Below, piece by piece: positions 1-10,980 of a DNA stretch of 64,000 nt. The stretch lies in contig NZ_SEMD01000001.1 of the NCBI RefSeq assembly GCF_004153165.1, forward strand, positions 310,001 through 374,000, in the 5' to 3' direction. The translations under genes and the position numbers were made by a program. The notes below the pieces were generated by a model that was not told the origin of the DNA, did no database searches, and saw nothing but the letters and a program-made list of their open reading frames with translations. This DNA comes from Sporolactobacillus sp. THM7-4 (GTDB lineage: Bacteria > Bacillota > Bacilli > Bacillales > Sporolactobacillaceae). How positions within the stretch are numbered: the first letter of the stretch is position 1; each line of letters opens with the position of its first letter.

Positions 1-141
1 TAATTGAAACATTGACCTGCTTGATTCGTTGACAATATGAATTGGCCCTGCGGAGTAACGAATATAAGCTCCGAGTACTCAACTGAAAAAATATCATGAT
101 TGGACGCATACAAAAGGATGTCGACTTTGATTTTGAAGGAC

Positions 142-3100
142 GATCTTTCACTCGTACTCACCAGGAGTACTACAGTATGTTCTTATATACCTTCCATAGT
201 GATAGAATTTCAATCCACGCACTCACAAGGAGTGCGACGATTAAAAGAAATGAAGATAGATCTAGCCACAATATTTCAATCCACGCACTCACAAGGAGTG
301 CGACAAGAGACCGTCCAAGAAGATGACGGCCTCAACGATATTTCAATCCACGCACTCACAAGGAGTGCGACTCACGATACTGCTCAATTGTTACAATACC
401 ATTGTATTTCAATCCACGCACTCACAAGGAGTGCGACGCGAAACAGCTTCTGAAACTTGTGGATCAGCTGGGATTTCAATCCACGCACTCACAAGGAGTG
501 CGACGAGTTGCCAATGGCTGAAAAGATTTGGTGGACAATATTTCAATCCACGCACTCACAAGGAGTGCGACGACACACGGAAGCCTTCATTTAAAGCGCT
601 CAATCATTTCAATCCACGCACTCACAAGGAGTGCGACGATGCACTCAGGTTGTATTTCTTTGGTAACCAACAATTTCAATCCACGCACTCACAAGGAGTG
701 CGACTCCACTGTTCGGAGTACCAAATAACCGAGAGCAATTTCAATCCACGCACTCACAAGGAGTGCGACCTCATCTACTGATTGCTGGCGAAACGGGATA
801 CGATTTCAATCCACGCACTCACAAGGAGTGCGACGAAGTATCTAATACTCAAATTGACATTAATTTTAATTTCAATCCACGCACTCACAAGGAGTGCGAC
901 TTATCTGCATTATTCTAATTAATATAAAGCATAATTTCAATCCACGCACTCACAAGGAGTGCGACAAGCCTATTGAGGCAAATATCGTAGGATGTTTATG
1001 ATTTCAATCCACGCACTCACAAGGAGTGCGACACCAGATGCTATTTGTGATGAACCTACTGCTCCAATTTCAATCCACGCACTCACAAGGAGTGCGACCA
1101 AAGACAGCCAGGACAAGAAGGACTTCCAGCTATTTCAATCCACGCACTCACAAGGAGTGCGACCAGCTATACAAGACGTTATTAGTGGACGATTTGTATT
1201 TCAATCCACGCACTCACAAGGAGTGCGACGAACAGTCTTACCTGTTCCTGCCTTTGCTTCACAATTTCAATCCACGCACTCACAAGGAGTGCGACTCCGA
1301 CTTTCTTAGTTATTTGATTGCCTGTATATCCATTTCAATCCACGCACTCACAAGGAGTGCGACGAAAGGTCTCGTACCAATTTTTCATGTAATCCGATTT
1401 CAATCCACGCACTCACAAGGAGTGCGACTCAGATTAATCGTTCGGCAAGAGATAAATGATCATATTTCAATCCACGCACTCACAAGGAGTGCGACAGGTA
1501 GGATAATGCCTGACCATAAAATCAGCCCAATTTCAATCCACGCACTCACAAGGAGTGCGACTCAATCCACACGTCAAAATCGTCTTTTTTCATGTATTTC
1601 AATCCACGCACTCACAAGGAGTGCGACTGCGCACCCGTACCAGTGCAGGCGGCTCAGCCACAATTTCAATCCACGCACTCACAAGGAGTGCGACGGGCAT
1701 TCATTCTCCATCTACCGTTATGCGCGATATTTCAATCCACGCACTCACAAGGAGTGCGACATTGAAGACTATATCGAGATTGACAGCGAAATATTTCAAT
1801 CCACGCACTCACAAGGAGTGCGACCTGTTTCGCTTCAATGGCTTGCATCTGGAAAACGATTTCAATCCACGCACTCACAAGGAGTGCGACTGTTCCCGAC
1901 TTTCTGAAGCTCCATATAGCCGTAATTTCAATCCACGCACTCACAAGGAGTGCGACGGCAGAACGAGAACTTGGCTGGAATGATGAGATCATTTCAATCC
2001 ACGCACTCACAAGGAGTGCGACAGGACCGGACAAAACAGTCCGAACAGCTAGGACCAATTTCAATCCACGCACTCACAAGGAGTGCGACTCAACACAAGT
2101 GATTGCCCGTGCTGGTGATGAGCTATTTCAATCCACGCACTCACAAGGAGTGCGACGCTGACGCGTAATCTTCTTTTTCGGCCGGAATACCATTTCAATC
2201 CACGCACTCACAAGGAGTGCGACTTTCTAATTCAGCAAATAATATTGGATATGTACAATTTCAATCCACGCACTCACAAGGAGTGCGACAACGGCAGCGT
2301 GTGACACAGATTCAAGCGGAATTTATTTCAATCCACGCACTCACAAGGAGTGCGACTGCCATTCTCAGCAGATACGTGGCTTTCAGCTTGTATTTCAATC
2401 CACGCACTCACAAGGAGTGCGACGGAAACACTATTACTTTTAGTAATAAGTTAGAAAAAATTTCAATCCACGCACTCACAAGGAGTGCGACTTGAGCAAG
2501 CGTTAGACGACGCGTTAGAGCCGCAATTTCAATCCACGCACTCACAAGGAGTGCGACGCTCCATTGGTAACGTCATCTCGCACCGACAACCTATTTCAAT
2601 CCACGCACTCACAAGGAGTGCGACCAAGGAAGTATTCGAAAAAGAGTATGTTTCCGCAAATTTCAATCCACGCACTCACAAGGAGTGCGACGGCAACGCC
2701 AGTCCAATCTGTACCCGTACTTTGGATTTCAATCCACGCACTCACAAGGAGTGCGACTATTGGTCGTCGACTACTGAGCAAAAACATTCGGATTTCAATC
2801 CACGCACTCACAAGGAGTGCGACCGGTGGAAAGTACCTAGAAGGTGCGATCACGAATATTTCAATCCACGCACTCACAAGGAGTGCGACCGGTAAGTATA
2901 TCGACCTGCTGACGGAGCTTGGAATTTCAATCCACGCACTCACAAGGAGTGCGACCTGGTACATTTCCTACAGACCAACTCGAGGATAATTTCAATCCAC
3001 GCACTCACAAGGAGTGCGACGATCAATCCTCCGAAATCGGCAGCTAACGAACTATTTCAATCCACGCACTCACAAGGAGTGCGACTTGAACAGGATTACA

Positions 3101-6061
3101 TGCCCGACATGCCCGTCAGATTTCAATCCACGCACTCACAAGGAGTGCGACGACGCCGCTTGCAAGTAAACCGTCTCCCCAGTTATATTTCAATCCACGC
3201 ACTCACAAGGAGTGCGACGTTCCCGACCTTCTGAAGCTCCATATAGCCGTAATTTCAATCCACGCACTCACAAGGAGTGCGACCAACAACCTGGTCAATA
3301 AACAACTGCTCAGCGGATTTCAATCCACGCACTCACAAGGAGTGCGACCGAACAGCACACAGATCGCCAACCAAGCAGACACATTTCAATCCACGCACTC
3401 ACAAGGAGTGCGACCCCTATCTCCAACGTTATTATGGCTTGATTGCAATTTCAATCCACGCACTCACAAGGAGTGCGACTACCGTATTGCCATAAGCATT
3501 CTCTCCAGCAAAATTTCAATCCACGCACTCACAAGGAGTGCGACTATTGACGCTGGAAAGATTACGACGGGCTATATATTTCAATCCACGCACTCACAAG
3601 GAGTGCGACTCAAGCTGTCTGACATAGAGCGAAGATTAATTATTTCAATCCACGCACTCACAAGGAGTGCGACCATCATACAATCGGAAGCAAGAATATT
3701 GGAATTAATTTCAATCCACGCACTCACAAGGAGTGCGACTAGAGTCATTGCTAGAACGGAACAATCAGCTAATATTTCAATCCACGCACTCACAAGGAGT
3801 GCGACGGTCGGAAACGGGACTAAAACGGTGACTGTGAAAGATTTCAATCCACGCACTCACAAGGAGTGCGACTGTACATATCCAATATTATTTGCTGAAT
3901 TAGAATAATTTCAATCCACGCACTCACAAGGAGTGCGACCAGAGCGTATGACACCTTGGTCAGATTCCCAAAATATTTCAATCCACGCACTCACAAGGAG
4001 TGCGACCGTGTTCCGATCCAAAGGCGTACGGCGAACAGATCATTTCAATCCACGCACTCACAAGGAGTGCGACATCGTTCTTGGAGACACGAAGATTAAT
4101 ATCGTTGATTTCAATCCACGCACTCACAAGGAGTGCGACTGAACGGTTTTCATCTTTACACCCTGACTCAACCAATTTCAATCCACGCACTCACAAGGAG
4201 TGCGACGGCAATCTTTGATGCACTCACTCCGGATCCGGCCGATTTCAATCCACGCACTCACAAGGAGTGCGACGTCCCCCCTTCAGTTACTTGGCCATAT
4301 CCTTCTGATTTCAATCCACGCACTCACAAGGAGTGCGACATCATGTGGATGTTTAAAAAAGAGCCAAGAAAAAATTTCAATCCACGCACTCACAAGGAGT
4401 GCGACGTCGTCCTGTTTCATTAAAGTTCCTTCCGAGCTGTATTTCAATCCACGCACTCACAAGGAGTGCGACGGATTCTCAATTGACAAAGCAGCCAAAC
4501 TTTTAGATTTCAATCCACGCACTCACAAGGAGTGCGACTATATTCTCCCTTGAGAGCGGATACCTTCTTGCTTTATTTCAATCCACGCACTCACAAGGAG
4601 TGCGACGTCAACGATCATAACGACTAATTTAAGCGGACCATTTCAATCCACGCACTCACAAGGAGTGCGACCAAAAAGATGCGTGCTGAACGTCGGAAAG
4701 CAAAATTTCAATCCACGCACTCACAAGGAGTGCGACCGGGGATGCGTCGATCCAATTCCATAGTCTGACCGATTTCAATCCACGCACTCACAAGGAGTGC
4801 GACTGACATAATAAAGCACACAGTTACAATTGGTACTATTTCAATCCACGCACTCACAAGGAGTGCGACACTGACGCGAGAAGCATCAACCAAGCGCTAG
4901 CTAAATTTCAATCCACGCACTCACAAGGAGTGCGACAATACGGAGGATCCCCGACTCAGATTAACAATGATTTCAATCCACGCACTCACAAGGAGTGCGA
5001 CACTGGCCGCTCGTGCAATTTGGTCCTACTTTTTATTTCAATCCACGCACTCACAAGGAGTGCGACTGAGAAATGACCTGGCCTTCATCCGTAGGCGTCT
5101 TAATTTCAATCCACGCACTCACAAGGAGTGCGACTTCTAATTATCAGTCGGTCGGGGGCGGTTAATGATATTTCAATCCACGCACTCACAAGGAGTGCGA
5201 CTCAACTGCAGGGACCGTGCCTGGTTGGTCAATGATTTCAATCCACGCACTCACAAGGAGTGCGACTGCGTCGCAGTTGGCGGATGAAGCGATACAAAGG
5301 CAATTTCAATCCACGCACTCACAAGGAGTGCGACGACGGCTGTTCCGGGACTGGCGGAATCACGATTAATTTCAATCCACGCACTCACAAGGAGTGCGAC
5401 AGGCGTTAGCGTGCGACCACTGGCTGAATGGAAGAATTTCAATCCACGCACTCACAAGGAGTGCGACTGTTCCAATGCGTCATCTAACGCCTGCTCAATT
5501 GCTATTTCAATCCACGCACTCACAAGGAGTGCGACGTTAATCTGAGTCGGGGATCCTCCGTATTGAAATTTCAATCCACGCACTCACAAGGAGTGCGACC
5601 CTGTTCGGTACCACCGTTTGGCAGCCAGCGATCGATTTCAATCCACGCACTCACAAGGAGTGCGACTATAATATAGGAAAATGTTTCTGGGGGTTGCTAT
5701 ATTTCAATCCACGCACTCACAAGGAGTGCGACTAGCTGCAGACGGCATTGTGGGCAAAAATACGTGATTTCAATCCACGCACTCACAAGGAGTGCGACTA
5801 CAGTATCCGGAACTGCTGATAGTGGATTACTATTTCAATCCACGCACTCACAAGGAGTGCGACTCCAGCCATTTACAACAGTGGTCGGACTTGTCTATTT
5901 CAATCCACGCACTCACAAGGAGTGCGACACTGACGCGAGAAGCATCAACCAAGCGCTAGCTAAATTTCAATCCACGCACTCACAAGGAGTGCGACGCCAT
6001 TCTCAGCAGATACGTGGCTTTCAGCTTGTATTTCAATCCACGCACTCACAAGGAGTGCGAC
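142..6061 (-). CRISPR. Type I-C CRISPR array, 89 repeats plus one degenerate terminal repeat
   Basis: A 32-bp repeat starts ATTTCAATCCACGCACTCAC on the plus strand and ends AAGGAGTGCGAC. I count 89 copies from 207-238 to 6030-6061, separated by 33-36-bp spacers. Read on the minus strand it is the I-C type repeat: a CGCACTC/GAGTGCG hairpin followed by TGGATTGAAAT. The array is therefore transcribed leftwards from the leader next to cas2. The leader-distal end carries a decayed copy at 142-173 (CTCGTACTCACCAGGAGTAC core), the usual sign of the oldest end. Bases 1-141 beyond it hold nothing I recognise. Open frames across the array are artefacts of the periodic sequence. Several spacers are duplicated, variant or reverse-complementary to each other (see findings). 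Confidence 0.99.
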
Positions 6062-6228
6062 AGCGATTTTACATAAAAATGTCTCTTTTTTGACTAATAA
6101 AGATCCATTATTTGTTATTAAATCAACACTTTAGCAGCGGAATGGTAATTATTGTATATCTTTTGGAAAATTACGGAATATGTTGGGTGCGAACAACATC
6201 ACAATCTTATGTGAGCTCTACATTCGCA
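6062..6228 (-). promoter_or_regulatory. CRISPR leader
   Basis: This AT-rich 167-bp non-coding stretch lies between the cas2 stop and the first (newest) repeat. Its position directly upstream of the array in the direction of transcription makes it the leader, which in other systems carries the array promoter and the signals for spacer integration. I could not pick out a convincing -35/-10 pair. The call rests on position and composition. Confidence 0.75.
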
Positions 6229-6519
6229 CTAAAATAGTAAGGGGCCCTCCAGATCAATGGATTTTTTTGTACCTATATGTTCCACTTTATTTTTATAGTT
6301 ATTTCCCAGATTATAAAATCTAAGACTATCCAGATTTTCATCAATGATATTTGAGATCTCGACTTTTAGCGTAGCGAGTTGAGTAGAATCAACTATGCAT
6401 TCAAAAACTGAGTTTTGTACCCTTTGTCCGTAATTTTGACAAACTTTCGCCACTTTTCTTAATCTTTTTTGACCAGAAACGCTAACCGTACTAACATCAT
6501 AGGTAATTAATATGAGCAA
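6229..6519 (-). CDS. cas2: CRISPR-associated endonuclease Cas2
   Basis: Small ferredoxin-fold integrase partner. With Cas1 it forms the complex that inserts new spacers at the leader end of the array. The N-terminal strand ILITYDVSTVS carries the conserved aspartate of the family, followed by the typical RLRKVAKVCQNYGQRVQNSV helix. An ATG lies 18 bases upstream at 6537 but has no ribosome binding site. A TTG at 6519 follows AGGTGAG and gives 96 residues, the usual I-C Cas2 length, so I prefer it. The N-terminal coding region touches or overlaps the cas1 end, as expected in this operon. It is the last gene before the leader. Confidence 0.95.
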   Translation of the reverse strand: MLILITYDVSTVSVSGQKRLRKVAKVCQNYGQRVQNSVFECIVDSTQLATLKVEISNIIDENLDSLRFYNLGNNYKNKVEHIGTKKSIDLEGPLLF

Positions 6520-6527
6520 GCACTCAC

Positions 6528-7559
6528 CTACTTCCATAAAAATGGTGGATATTCATCCAAGTCACCACGTAAGAACCTGGCAAGTAATAATGCCTGAACA
6601 TGTGGAATAAGCCCCCAGGAAATCTTTTCCCCCAAAAATGGATGTGTAATTTTTTCATCTTTTCTTTTTTGCCAGGCAGATAAAAAATGTCGTCTTGATT
6701 CCTCATTCATTATGACAGCCCCATTTTCTTTCTTCAGAAAATCATCTTGTTGGATTATCTTTCGATTAATCAATGACAAGACAAATCGGTCAGCATAAAT
6801 GCCCCTAAGTTCCTCCATGACGTCCAATGCCAAAGAGGCTCTTCCTGGGCGATCACGATGCATAAATCCTACATAGGCATCAAGTCCCACACCCTCGAGC
6901 GCAGAAGCCATGTCATTTGACAGCAGTGTATACGCAAATGAGAGCAATGCATTTACATTATCTGTTGGTGGCCTTCTTGATCTCATTTTAAAGTAAAAAT
7001 CTGTTTTTTGCTGTAATATCATGTTATCAAATAGTTGATAGTAGCTCGTTGCTGCTTGTCCCTCTAAACCTCTTAATCGGTCTAAATCATAACACTGTCT
7101 AACTTCTCGAATAACTGATGACAAATCACGAGAAGTTTTTTTAAACAAAGGGACATCTACTCTAAGCGGATAGTCTCTCGTCATTCTCTCAAGAATCCAT
7201 TTATGATTAAATATTTTCCCAACAATAAAATTCTGTGCAATTTTTGCTGATAAATCTTCACGATCGGACAGTCGGTACTGTTTCTTGCGAAGTATAACAT
7301 TTCCCTTACTTTTGCCAATTACTCTAGCAAGGAAACGGCCATTCATCGTGAAAAATACTATTGAAATATTTCTTTCCGCACAGTATCCCATAAGGGCTGG
7401 ACTTGCTCCTGTATAGCCAAACGTAATGATGGATTCTAAATTGTGGAGGGGCAACCGCCCGATAACTTTATGTTCTTTTGCAAGCACAATATTATCACCG
7501 TCTAGCGACAAGTAAACATCTGGTTGGGTTATATATAAGGTATTTAGAAGCTTCTTCAT
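6528..7559 (-). CDS. cas1: CRISPR-associated integrase Cas1 (type I-C)
   Basis: Metal-dependent integrase, 343 residues, which catalyses spacer insertion together with Cas2. The catalytic triad is visible as E166 in GLEGQAA, H234 in GFMHRDRPGR and D246 with nearby E249/E250 in ALDVMEELR. The N-terminal beta domain covers about residues 1-80 and the alpha-helical catalytic domain the rest. The ATG overlaps the end of cas4 by 4 bases, which implies translational coupling. Length and motifs are normal, so the adaptation module looks intact. That fits the large array and the recent-looking duplicated spacers at its leader end. Confidence 0.98.
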   Translation of the reverse strand: MKKLLNTLYITQPDVYLSLDGDNIVLAKEHKVIGRLPLHNLESIITFGYTGASPALMGYCAERNISIVFFTMNGRFLARVIGKSKGNVILRKKQYRLSDREDLSAKIAQNFIVGKIFNHKWILERMTRDYPLRVDVPLFKKTSRDLSSVIREVRQCYDLDRLRGLEGQAATSYYQLFDNMILQQKTDFYFKMRSRRPPTDNVNALLSFAYTLLSNDMASALEGVGLDAYVGFMHRDRPGRASLALDVMEELRGIYADRFVLSLINRKIIQQDDFLKKENGAVIMNEESRRHFLSAWQKRKDEKITHPFLGEKISWGLIPHVQALLLARFLRGDLDEYPPFLWK

Positions 7560-8218
7560 TCGAAAATTTTCCTATCAATATAATTCCTTACAGATTGTTT
7601 TGACATTAGCTTTGGTAAGCAAACGTTTTGAAGAGAACAGTTTTTGCAGAAGGGGCCGGTTTTAACTTTTGGAGTGTGCTGATGCTTATAGTAATCGTGC
7701 ATCTCTGAAACCATCTGCTTAACTTTCTCTTTGTAGCTATTGGTCAAATCCACCTTTATTCTTCTTTTTAATTCGTTATAAAAAACATATCCAGTATTTA
7801 TTTCACAAAGCAGCATCTCTTCCAGACACATTGCTTGTGCTGTTAACTGCAAAATATCTGAATCATCCAGTTTTGGCTTCCCATGTTTATATTCAACAGG
7901 ATAAGCTTTATACTTTCCTTCAGCACCATTAATTTCTACTCCGTCCTTGTCCCTGACAAATTCAATGACATCACATATCCCTGTTATTCTCAGTCGTCGG
8001 GATTTTACAGGCATCGCACGGACAATGAGCTTATCTCCACGTTTTTCTCTAGTAAAAGGCTTGTCCGCATTTCTATGCAGGTACTGACCTTCGATCGTTC
8101 GAACGTTTTCCTCCCATTGCTGTTCAATATGGATTAATGCCCATTGACGTCTACAGAATTGGAAGTGCTGAATTCCAGACAGCATCAGATAACTTTCTTC
8201 ATCATTCTCAGCGACCAT
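7556..8218 (-). CDS. cas4: CRISPR-associated exonuclease Cas4 (type I-C)
   Basis: RecB-family nuclease of 220 residues that selects and trims prespacers, so that they carry the correct PAM, before Cas1-Cas2 integrates them. Four iron-sulfur cysteines are present: C22 (FCRRQW) and C191, C194, C200 in CKNCSLQNVC. The nuclease residues H49, D83 (GICDVIEF), E109 and K111 (PVEYKHG) and Q124 are in place. It starts at an ATG behind GAGG inside the end of cas7, overlapping it by 11 bases. It sits immediately before cas1, the standard I-C order. Confidence 0.97.
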   Translation of the reverse strand: MVAENDEESYLMLSGIQHFQFCRRQWALIHIEQQWEENVRTIEGQYLHRNADKPFTREKRGDKLIVRAMPVKSRRLRITGICDVIEFVRDKDGVEINGAEGKYKAYPVEYKHGKPKLDDSDILQLTAQAMCLEEMLLCEINTGYVFYNELKRRIKVDLTNSYKEKVKQMVSEMHDYYKHQHTPKVKTGPFCKNCSLQNVCLPKLMSKQSVRNYIDRKIFE

Positions 8219-9065
8219 TAATAACCTCAGATTTTAGTCCTTCCAAATCAGCCAGGACAATTTCATAATCGTCCATAGATTTAGGGTTCTCTTTGATCGG
8301 TTTAATATCTAATAAACGGTGAACTCTTGCTGCAGAATACTGACCCAGCTTATTTGAATGCTCCCACCAATATAATCTGTATACCTCCATGCTACCCTCA
8401 GGTCTGGCAGCGGATGCATCGTTCTCAAACAATGAAATTAATGCTTGTTTTATTTTTTCAGAGTCTTCGTTCGTAAATCCTGTTTTCTCTGCGAGTTGTG
8501 TATTTATACTCCCGTTAAAACGATATACACCGAAGTCTACACGATGCTTCATGCCCATTGTATCTGATCCTCTTTTTTCCCCTGGCTCAGAATTGACACT
8601 TTTCGTGATTTGAATGCTGGTAATATCGATCGGTGCAATGCTTGTTGCAGTCTGAACCGTTACTGGGCCTCGAACCCCAACGGAGACACCTTTACCGCTT
8701 CCTTTGAAGGCGAAAACCTGACCAAAACTTCTCACATCGATCCATTGCTGGCAAGCAACTTCAGCATATTGATCACTCGAACTGTTCTTTGATTTAATAA
8801 CCTCTTGAAGTTTAGGATTCGATTCAGCACGTTCTCTTAAACTATTAAATTGATCTGTCTTTCTTTCACTTGACTGTACAAAAATGGATTCTCCCATATC
8901 CTGAAGTCTATTCCTTATTTTACGTTTAATTGCAACATCTGATATTTCACCGTATCCATCATAGTTTTGTCTAGGACGGTTGCCATTTAAAGGATCCCCG
9001 TTGGGATTAGCTTTGTTCACAGTCAAAATAACAGCAAAGTCGATTTTGTGATCAAGTGTTGTCAT
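8208..9065 (-). CDS. cas7: Cascade backbone subunit Cas7 (Csd2 family)
   Basis: This 285-residue RAMP-fold protein polymerises along the crRNA guide to form the backbone of the I-C Cascade complex. The N-terminus (DFAVILTVNKANPNGDPLNG, GYGEISDVAIKRKIRNRL) is characteristic of the Csd2/Csh2 family. The C-terminal part carries the YRLYWWEHSNKLGQYSAARVH type region. Translation starts at an ATG preceded by AAAGGAG with 9-base spacing. The gene lies 14 bases after cas8c and overlaps cas4, so all are on one message. Confidence 0.97.
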   Translation of the reverse strand: MTTLDHKIDFAVILTVNKANPNGDPLNGNRPRQNYDGYGEISDVAIKRKIRNRLQDMGESIFVQSSERKTDQFNSLRERAESNPKLQEVIKSKNSSSDQYAEVACQQWIDVRSFGQVFAFKGSGKGVSVGVRGPVTVQTATSIAPIDITSIQITKSVNSEPGEKRGSDTMGMKHRVDFGVYRFNGSINTQLAEKTGFTNEDSEKIKQALISLFENDASAARPEGSMEVYRLYWWEHSNKLGQYSAARVHRLLDIKPIKENPKSMDDYEIVLADLEGLKSEVINGR

Positions 9066-9079
9066 TAGATTCTTCTCCT

Positions 9080-10978
9080 TTATTTTTCTATTTTATCTTT
9101 TACTTCACTTGCTGACTTCTTTTGAAAGAGTTGCTGACGCTGGCTATAAAAACCCAATAAAAATTTCCCTGATAGGGGTCTATTGTTAAAGTCTTCAAAA
9201 CTGATCTTATTTGCAATCTCATCAATCAGTTGAGATAAATATCTACCTTTATTTCCCAGACGAGCCTGGTAAGGGAGTAAACTCGCTTGAATCGTACTCC
9301 ATGTCCTTTCAGGATGTTTTGAAAACTCATTCATGTAGCGAACAGCATTACTCATTCGTCCTTCTTCCATTCCAAGTGCACGCCTCTCTAAAACATCAGC
9401 AACGGCCAACATTCGGCCAAACAAATAATCTCTATTTTCATTTTCCGGATCTAAAGCCACTGTGTACCCCTCCCGTTTATTAATTAGAGCACAGGTAATG
9501 CTCAGTGTTTTTTCCCAATCCCATCTTTCCATTGCCACCGGGTTAGAAGCTCGGTAGAAAGCGCTACGAACAATATCTGATGGAATATCTCTTTCATCAA
9601 CGACACAGGGCAGCATCCGTTCCATTAATCCTTTTACAACTTTTTCACTAGCCTTTGACCCGTAGGCGGCAAAGGCAATATCCTTAGTAGACGGAGCGCC
9701 GAAAAACTGAATGATATGATTATCAGCATTTTTCTTGTATCGATGGATCCATGCACATGTTGAGTGCCATTGAATTAATCGATTTAAGTAAACTTCTTTA
9801 TTCATGTTGCGATAATATAAAATTGCGAGTCTTCCCGTCGTTGCTGAATCCAGTATTAAAATATTCACGTTCGCTTTAGTGGTAAGTTTACTTCGATAAC
9901 CATCCAGGGCTTTAGAGAATTCACGTGCAAATTCCTGATTAGTATATGGTACATGTACAACAGACGCTTCTTGTTCTGCGGTTAGAAAAGAAATATCATA
10001 AGCATCGTCTGTCGGGTTTGGAACTTCTTCTCCGCTGTTTTCCCATACCAGAAAAACACGCTGATCTACGATTCGTCCTTGGCGGCGAATCAGCCATTTC
10101 AAAGCATTATGAGCTTTTTGAGAAGCCTCGTAGCTGATGCTAGCCACTTCATGACTTGTGCTAAACCGGCCTCTAAAAGTAAACCCACTGGTATCATTTG
10201 CAGAAATCAGTTTGGCCTTGTCGGCAGCGTTTCTAATCTTGTTTGCATGTCTTTCCGTCGCAGGGAGCATCTGGCCGGTAACATAGCAGAGGTCTTGATC
10301 ACTTAACCTATTGTTATAGTACTGAATGAAGGAAGTATACATCTCCGGATCTTCCCATACGTTGTCCAAGTGTTTGACAGGTGAATAAACGTTAAATCTT
10401 ACGAAAGCACTCACCTGTCCTGATCCGACAACACTAAATATTTGCGGTTTCCCATTACACAAATCTTCATACTTTTTATCCCATTTATCGATTAATGAGT
10501 CATCACGATCCAGCCATAAGACACGTTCTTTTACCAAGTCCTTTATGAGGCACCTTTTGCTTAGATATTTATATATACTTTTTACTTTTTGAATAGCATA
10601 AGGAGATTCAGCCCATTCTTTCAGTTGTTTAATATAATAGGAGAAGGGTTCCTGCTTTTTTATTTTTCCTCCATAAGCTACAAAATCTCCTGCAACATAA
10701 CTTATTTTGTCATGAAGCGGATAAGGAGCAATCTTTGATCCTGAGCGGCTTGCAGATTCTTCGGTACATGGAATCAATGTATTTGCATCACTCTTGTTCA
10801 CAACTGTAGCTGAATGAAAGTTTCCATCTTCCGTTATATTTACTTGTATATGAGCATTTTGAGTTGTATGGGAAACCGGCAAGAGTGTAAATTCCTGACC
10901 ACTCCGAGTATGTTCAATTCTGCCAACCATGCCAGCATTTGCTTCATAGGTTTCGTATAAATTCAATAAGCAACTCAC
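9080..10978 (-). CDS. cas8c: Cascade large subunit Cas8c (Csd1)
   Basis: Large subunit of 632 residues that recognises the PAM and stabilises the R-loop in type I-C. In this subtype an internal start inside cas8c often yields a separate small subunit (Cas11c), and that may happen here. The start codon is GTG, supported by an AGGAGG sequence just after the cas5 stop. No usable ATG fits that ribosome binding site. Only 2 bases separate the cas5 stop from this start. Sequence divergence is normal for the family, and the assignment rests on N-terminal LYETYEAN, length and operon position. Confidence 0.96.
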   Translation of the reverse strand: MSCLLNLYETYEANAGMVGRIEHTRSGQEFTLLPVSHTTQNAHIQVNITEDGNFHSATVVNKSDANTLIPCTEESASRSGSKIAPYPLHDKISYVAGDFVAYGGKIKKQEPFSYYIKQLKEWAESPYAIQKVKSIYKYLSKRCLIKDLVKERVLWLDRDDSLIDKWDKKYEDLCNGKPQIFSVVGSGQVSAFVRFNVYSPVKHLDNVWEDPEMYTSFIQYYNNRLSDQDLCYVTGQMLPATERHANKIRNAADKAKLISANDTSGFTFRGRFSTSHEVASISYEASQKAHNALKWLIRRQGRIVDQRVFLVWENSGEEVPNPTDDAYDISFLTAEQEASVVHVPYTNQEFAREFSKALDGYRSKLTTKANVNILILDSATTGRLAILYYRNMNKEVYLNRLIQWHSTCAWIHRYKKNADNHIIQFFGAPSTKDIAFAAYGSKASEKVVKGLMERMLPCVVDERDIPSDIVRSAFYRASNPVAMERWDWEKTLSITCALINKREGYTVALDPENENRDYLFGRMLAVADVLERRALGMEEGRMSNAVRYMNEFSKHPERTWSTIQASLLPYQARLGNKGRYLSQLIDEIANKISFEDFNNRPLSGKFLLGFYSQRQQLFQKKSASEVKDKIEK

Positions 10979-10980
10979 TT

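Noticed and set aside
96-6093. Many 60-290-codon open frames across the CRISPR array on both strands
   Set aside because: They consist of translated repeats (ISIHALTRSAT, FNPRTHKECD, VALLVSAWIEI) and random spacers; no ribosome binding sites.
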